Origin: Leptolyngbya sp. PCC 6406 | Lineage (GTDB): Bacteria > Cyanobacteriota > Cyanobacteriia > Phormidesmidales > Phormidesmidaceae | DNA length: 64,000 nucleotides | Direction: 5' to 3' | Assembly: GCF_000332095.2 (NCBI RefSeq) | Contig: NZ_KI913949.1 | Span: 1,272,291-1,336,290, forward strand | Part shown: piece by piece, positions 59,967 to 64,000 of the stretch | How positions within the stretch are numbered: position 1 is the stretch's first letter | How the letters are laid out: every line of letters starts with the position of its first letter | Translations under genes and position numbers: made by a program | The notes under the pieces: model-generated | Told to the model about the DNA's origin: nothing | The model's input: only the letters and a program-made list of their open reading frames with translations | The model's database searches: none

Positions 59967-60758
59967 ATGGACACCGCCGTACTCAGTACCCCCTTTGAGC
60001 CTGCTGCCCTAGCCGCAGCCGATACCGCTACCCTCAAGGCCACCCTGCTGAAGCACGTCGAGGGGCGAGAGGCTGAATCGATGGCGAAAAAGGTGCGCTT
60101 TGCTAACGAAACCCTGATGCCCCTCTTTCACGAGTTGGCCAAGCGTAACCCCATCCCGGACTTGCACCAGCAGATTCCGCTATTACAAGGGCTCTGGGTG
60201 TCCCTGTGGTCTACCAACCCGTTTCAGGATATTTTGCCGGGGCGCGTCCACGACGAGTCTTACCAGATTTTTGATGACAGCGGCTACTACGCCAACTTGG
60301 CTCGCTATAAACCGGGGCGCAAGACCCCGATTCTGAACCGGATTTCCCGCTGGCTCCTCAGCTATGACTTGCTGATTATGCAGTCCTACCGGGTGCAAAC
60401 CCTGGCCCAGGGGAAGTCGGAGGATGCCATCCATGGAACTCCCCCCATGCAGCAATACTGGGAGATTCAAAATGTGTGCATTCAGCAGGCGCTTCGCATT
60501 GGCTCCCGCTCCTTTAGTCCAGAGGCGGCGCAGATATGGCTCCGCAAGGCTATTGCCCAGCAGCAGTCGGCAGACTCCGCGCTCCCCCCGCCAGAGGCTC
60601 CCCAGAAGGGACGGCTGAAGGCAAAGCAATACCAGCAAATTGCTAAAGCCCGCCCCCAGCTCGATAACCTGTACATTGACTCGGAGTTTCGCCTGGTCAA
60701 GACCCAGCGGGAAAAATCCCAACGCCCCTCCTACACCGTTGCTATCCGGAAGACGTAA
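59967..60758 (+). CDS. PAP/fibrillin family protein
   Basis: A 263-residue protein of the plastid-lipid-associated/fibrillin type. LLQGLWVSLWSTNPFQDILP then GRVHDESYQIFDDSGYYANL and ARYKPGRKTPILNRISRW are conserved lipocalin-like segments; the end has DNLYIDSEFRLVKTQREKSQ then RPSYTVAIRK, the final-strand block that binds lipids or quinones. Cyanobacterial fibrillins attach to thylakoids and protect photosystems. The N-terminal 60 residues are Ala/Thr-rich and helical. The gene is monocistronic; the panC-cmk gene follows after 204 bp. Confidence 0.87.
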   Translation: MDTAVLSTPFEPAALAAADTATLKATLLKHVEGREAESMAKKVRFANETLMPLFHELAKRNPIPDLHQQIPLLQGLWVSLWSTNPFQDILPGRVHDESYQIFDDSGYYANLARYKPGRKTPILNRISRWLLSYDLLIMQSYRVQTLAQGKSEDAIHGTPPMQQYWEIQNVCIQQALRIGSRSFSPEAAQIWLRKAIAQQQSADSALPPPEAPQKGRLKAKQYQQIAKARPQLDNLYIDSEFRLVKTQREKSQRPSYTVAIRKT

Positions 60759-60962
60759 CTACAGCGGCAAGAAGAAACCTAGTACGGTCAAAAATAATGG
60801 GATTAGCGCCCAAGGCGGGCGGGTTGTGTTTCTGCGTCCTTCTGTCGCCCGCTACCCCACTCAACGGTCTGGTACTGTATAGAGTTTGTGGCTGCCGCCT
60901 AGCCCAACTAGGGCAGCTTTGCAGGTGGGGCGCAAGCCCCCTATTGGTGGGAGGGAGCAACA

Positions 60963-62531
60963 GTGCGAGAACTCAAAACCCTAGAGGGATTGCAGTGCTG
61001 TCTATCGGCTTGGCAGCAACCTGCCTTGGCCGCAGGGGCAGTGGACACCGCTTCCGTGGGACTGGTCCCCACCATGGGCGCATTGCATCGGGGCCACTTG
61101 AGCTTGGTACACCGAGCCCGAGGGGAAAATGATCGGGTGGTGGTGACGATTTTCGTGAACCCTCTCCAGTTTGCCCCCGGCGAAGATTTAGACCAGTATC
61201 CTCGGACTCTGGAAGCGGACTTGGCCCAGTGCAAGGCAGCAGGGGTGGATGCGGTGTTTTGCCCCAGTCCCATCACCCTCTACGGGGGGGAGCCCCAGGA
61301 GATCGCTCTGACTCAGGTGGTGCCGCCCCCAGAGCTAATGGCCCATCTCTGCGGTCCCTACCGCCCCGGTCACTTTGCGGGGGTGACAACGGTGGTGGCT
61401 AAGCTGCTGAATTTAGTGCAGCCCCATCGGGTGTATTTTGGCGAGAAGGATGCCCAGCAGTTGGCCATTCTGCGGCGGCTCGTGGCGGATTTGAACTGGC
61501 CGGTTACGGTGGTGGGCTGTCCCACAGTGCGGGAACCCGACGGTCTGGCTTTGAGTTCCCGCAATCAGTACCTCACCCCGGCGGAACGGACCCAGGCTTC
61601 ATTGCTCTACCAGGGCTTGCAGGTGGCTAGGGATGCTTTTGAGGGGGGAGAGCGACGGGCGGCAACGCTGGTGGCGATGGTGCAGAAGGGTTTGGCGGCG
61701 GCACCGGATCTGCGGCCTCAGTATGTGGAACTGGTGCATCCTGTGATGCTTCAGCCCCTAGAGCAGGTGGAAACCACGGGGCTATTGGCGATCGCGGCTT
61801 ATCTAGGGCGTACCCGGTTGATTGATAATCTCCTATTGCGATCGCGCCAGCCCATCGTCGCCATTGACGGCCCAGCGGGGGCGGGCAAGTCCACCGTCAC
61901 CCGGCTGGTGGCGGATGCCCTGGGGCTGTTGTACCTAGACACAGGGGCCATGTATCGGGCGGTGACCTGGCGTGTTCTCCAGGTAGGCATTGACCCCAAG
62001 GATGAGGTGGCGGTGGCGGAACTGCTGGCGGACTGCATCATTCGCCTTGCTCCCAGCCCCCAGAAAGAGGGTCAACCCAGCCCTAGTCAGGTCTGGGTCA
62101 ATGGGGTGGAGGTAACCCAGGCGATTCGCAGCCCAGAGGTAACGGCCCTAGTCTCAACGGTGGCCGCCCAGCCCATGGTGCGCCAGGTGCTGCTGCGGCA
62201 GCAGCAGGACTATGGCCAAGCTGGGGGGGTCGTGATGGAAGGCCGGGATATCGGCACCCAGGTTTTTCCTGAAGCAGAGGTGAAGATATTTCTGACCGCT
62301 TCGGTGCAGGAACGTGCGCGTCGCCGCCAGCGGGATCTAGCCGCCCAAAACCAACCGGCGACGAGCTTGGAGGCGCTGGAAAAGGCGATTGATGAGCGCG
62401 ATCGCAAGGACAGCACCCGCCGAGTCGCCCCCCTTCGTAAGGCGGCGGATGCTGTGGAGGTGGTGACAGACGGCCTCACCATTGAGCAGGTGGTGGCCAA
62501 AATCGTCAGTCTGTGTCGTCGCTCAATATGA
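60963..62531 (+). CDS. panC/cmk: bifunctional pantothenate synthetase/cytidylate kinase
   Basis: 522 residues. Residues 1-290 are PanC: LVPTMGALHRGHLSLVHRAR with the H-x-G-H nucleotidyl motif, IFVNPLQFAPGEDLDQYPRT, VTTVVAKLLNLVQPHRVYFG and SSRNQYLTPAER. Residues 298-522 are cytidylate kinase: IDGPAGAGKSTVTRLVADAL (Lys309), YLDTGAMYRAVTWRVLQVG, VVMEGRDIGTQVFPEAEVKI and IDERDRKDSTRRVAPLRKA. The fusion is characteristic of cyanobacteria and links pantothenate and CMP/dCMP phosphorylation in one chain. GTG start. Confidence 0.97.
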   Translation: MRELKTLEGLQCCLSAWQQPALAAGAVDTASVGLVPTMGALHRGHLSLVHRARGENDRVVVTIFVNPLQFAPGEDLDQYPRTLEADLAQCKAAGVDAVFCPSPITLYGGEPQEIALTQVVPPPELMAHLCGPYRPGHFAGVTTVVAKLLNLVQPHRVYFGEKDAQQLAILRRLVADLNWPVTVVGCPTVREPDGLALSSRNQYLTPAERTQASLLYQGLQVARDAFEGGERRAATLVAMVQKGLAAAPDLRPQYVELVHPVMLQPLEQVETTGLLAIAAYLGRTRLIDNLLLRSRQPIVAIDGPAGAGKSTVTRLVADALGLLYLDTGAMYRAVTWRVLQVGIDPKDEVAVAELLADCIIRLAPSPQKEGQPSPSQVWVNGVEVTQAIRSPEVTALVSTVAAQPMVRQVLLRQQQDYGQAGGVVMEGRDIGTQVFPEAEVKIFLTASVQERARRRQRDLAAQNQPATSLEALEKAIDERDRKDSTRRVAPLRKAADAVEVVTDGLTIEQVVAKIVSLCRRSI

Positions 62532-62745
62532 CCGCAAAACTCAGTCCAGATCGCCAATGGGCCGGACGGCCTCGGTTGCCAGCCGGATGCCCAGGATAGA
62601 GAATTAAGTCATGGAATCTTGGCATAGCGTTTGTCATGAACTCGCTAGGAAGATGACCTCTGATAGGTTCGGTTAAGTTTGACAGTCCGCGATTGCGCTT
62701 CTCTGAATTCTTCGGTCCTGTTCTTTCTCCGCACCTCGATTCATC

Positions 62746-63843
62746 ATGACCATCTATAACCACGACATCATGTTGAGTACCCATGAAAAGTACGGGGGTA
62801 TTCATTTTTACTCAGGGCGGGCTTTGGGTCTGACCGTCCCCGGCGATAAGCTACAAATGCATCCCGCTCTCCAGGCTGATTGGGATGCGATCGCAGGGCA
62901 TTACCACCGGATTGGACTCACCTTTACGGAAGACATCATCTGGGATGTTTCCATTGAGGAAATTAACCGCCATCCCGGCCACGACATTTCCGTGTATTTT
63001 TTCGGAGATGCCGTTAACCGCAGGAGTTCCTACCAAGCATTCTTTGAAGCGATTGATGCGGACTGGCGCAAAGCCGTTGATTACATTAATTCCAAAAACA
63101 ACTTTATTCACCTAGCCGAAGAATTAAATATCCCCGTTCCCCCCACCCTCTGTTTTGACCACCAGGACGACTTAGCAGACCTCGCTGAGTTGCCCTATCC
63201 CTGCTATCTCAAACCCTCCGTATCAGACCATGGGTTTGGCATTGCTCGCTGTGAAACAGTCCAGGATGTCCAGGCAGCCCTGGCTCAATTGGAGCCCGAT
63301 GTGCCCTTTCAAGTGCAGACCGAGGTTGCCGCCAGCGCTTTTTTGAACCTGCAATATCAGACCGTCAACGGGCGGGCCGAGCCGGTACTAGTCTCCGAAC
63401 AAATTCTGGAGGGTTGTGTTCACGGCGGCAATCGCTATCCCGCCAGCCACGAACCCTGGGATATTGTCGCCCCCATGGCCCAGTGGCTGGTAGATCGGGG
63501 TATGAAGGGCATCTTTGCGTTTGACGTGGCCGTGGTGCCTACTGGGGATGAAATCCAATATGTGGCCATTGAATGCAATCCCCGCTTTAACGGATCGTCC
63601 TACCCCACAGGGCTGGCAAATCGACTCCAGATTTCCCAGTGGAGCAGTGCCACCTGTGCCCTAGCTCCCCGGTCCATTCCCGATCTGAACTTGGCGGGGC
63701 TGGAGTTTAATCCTGCTACGGGCAAGGGGGTAATCTTGGTGAACTGGGGCACCATCCATGCCGGCAAGCTGAGTGTGCTCTTGGCGGGTGACCTAGAGGA
63801 ACAGAGCGACCTGCTGACTAAACTAAAACAGCGACTGGGCTAG
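62746..63843 (+). CDS. ATP-grasp domain protein
   Basis: A 365-residue protein. The N-terminal domain opens MTIYNHDIMLSTHEKYGGIH and includes IIWDVSIEEINRHPGHDISV. The ATP-grasp part has IPVPPTLCFDHQDDLADLAE, PYPCYLKPSVSDHGFGIARC (the Lys and glycine-rich loop), and YVAIECNPRFNGSSYPTGLA with the E-C-N-P-R-F metal-binding end. It ligates a carboxylate to an amine or thiol, but the substrates are not known. No partner gene is recognised here; a peptide- or natural-product-like role is possible. GTTGAGTACCC direct repeats do not occur; the start ATG 62746 has no strong ribosome site. Confidence 0.82.
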   Translation: MTIYNHDIMLSTHEKYGGIHFYSGRALGLTVPGDKLQMHPALQADWDAIAGHYHRIGLTFTEDIIWDVSIEEINRHPGHDISVYFFGDAVNRRSSYQAFFEAIDADWRKAVDYINSKNNFIHLAEELNIPVPPTLCFDHQDDLADLAELPYPCYLKPSVSDHGFGIARCETVQDVQAALAQLEPDVPFQVQTEVAASAFLNLQYQTVNGRAEPVLVSEQILEGCVHGGNRYPASHEPWDIVAPMAQWLVDRGMKGIFAFDVAVVPTGDEIQYVAIECNPRFNGSSYPTGLANRLQISQWSSATCALAPRSIPDLNLAGLEFNPATGKGVILVNWGTIHAGKLSVLLAGDLEEQSDLLTKLKQRLG

Positions 63844-63876
63844 GGGCGCGTCAAGCTTGAAATTGCCAGAAAAACC

Positions 63877-63999
63877 CTACCCTTCATTCGTGGTAGATGA
63901 GGCAGCACCGCTGGCAGAGAGGGGGGGGCGGGCAGGACGCTTGACCTGGGGGGGAGATTCCGTTGGCGTCACTTCGAGCGGGGTAATATGAACCGCCTG
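63877..63999 (-). CDS. partial gene, C-terminal tail only
   Basis: The frame entering from the right edge on the minus strand reads QAVHITPLEVTPTESPPQVK then RPARPPLSASGAASSTTNEG and TAG at 63877. The low-complexity Pro/Thr/Ser/Lys tail is typical of a disordered C-terminus; the protein cannot be identified. It is convergent with the ATP-grasp gene. Confidence 0.4.
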   Translation of the reverse strand, partial: QAVHITPLEVTPTESPPQVKRPARPPLSASGAASSTTNEG

Positions 64000-64000
64000 C

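Overview
The window is chromosomal DNA from a cyanobacterium. Direct signs are psbH and psbN in their usual antiparallel arrangement, a panC-cmk fusion, a Vipp1/IM30 protein, a PAP/fibrillin protein, a DUF3120-like membrane protein, and very frequent HIP1 octamers (gcgatcgc). The moderately high GC content, many dispersed palindromic repeats, insertion sequences and toxin-antitoxin debris fit a non-marine, repeat-rich, possibly filamentous lineage. I cannot name the genus from sequence alone.

Layout. 1-7.6 kb: vipp1, thrC, a translationally coupled pair of membrane-linked AAA ATPases (one with a tetrapeptide-repeat membrane region), and an antitoxin next to a broken VapC. 7.8-13.7 kb: an AcnA-type aconitase, a DUF1579 protein, a VOC protein, a GNAT and aat. 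13.8-21.3 kb: sbcC, a PMT-type glycosyltransferase carrying an in-frame block of intergenic repeats, a DUF938 methyltransferase and a TPR lipoprotein-like or secreted protein. 21.9-30.2 kb: cysH, a glutaredoxin-like protein, murE, a GIDE-like membrane protein, a flavin reductase, an ACT-malic enzyme, and a LysR/TrpD2-like operon. 30.7-32 kb: tatA, psbH, psbN. 32-36.6 kb: an IS630 element and relatives, a nucleotidyltransferase, and an ATPase plus DUF4276 pair resembling PARIS or split-OLD defence modules. 37-41.4 kb: phosphoketolase, DUF3120, and an FHA-class III cyclase.

41.5-48.5 kb is a scrambled accessory zone: duplicated retropepsin-like genes flanking a UPF0175/DUF3368 toxin-antitoxin pair, Uma2 fragments, an IS4-type element inserted in an IS1-type element (both target duplications visible), duplicated 200-bp segments and gene remnants. 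48.5-55.8 kb holds a 1373-residue DUF4114-subtilisin-tectonin-M23 protein divergent from an M50/HlyD membrane pair. This is the most unusual protein-coding block. 55.9-64 kb returns to housekeeping genes: an MnmC-like methyltransferase, a HAD hydrolase, rimO, PAP/fibrillin, panC-cmk, an ATP-grasp protein, and the truncated end of another gene.

At least five dispersed repeat families occupy the intergenic DNA. They are a 150-bp element with CTAG ends, a 66-bp palindromic element, GCGCGGTTTCCGCGC blocks, TTTTGAG-type tandem tracts, and GCTGGGTC hairpins. All functions are read from sequence patterns and family knowledge. No database search was run.
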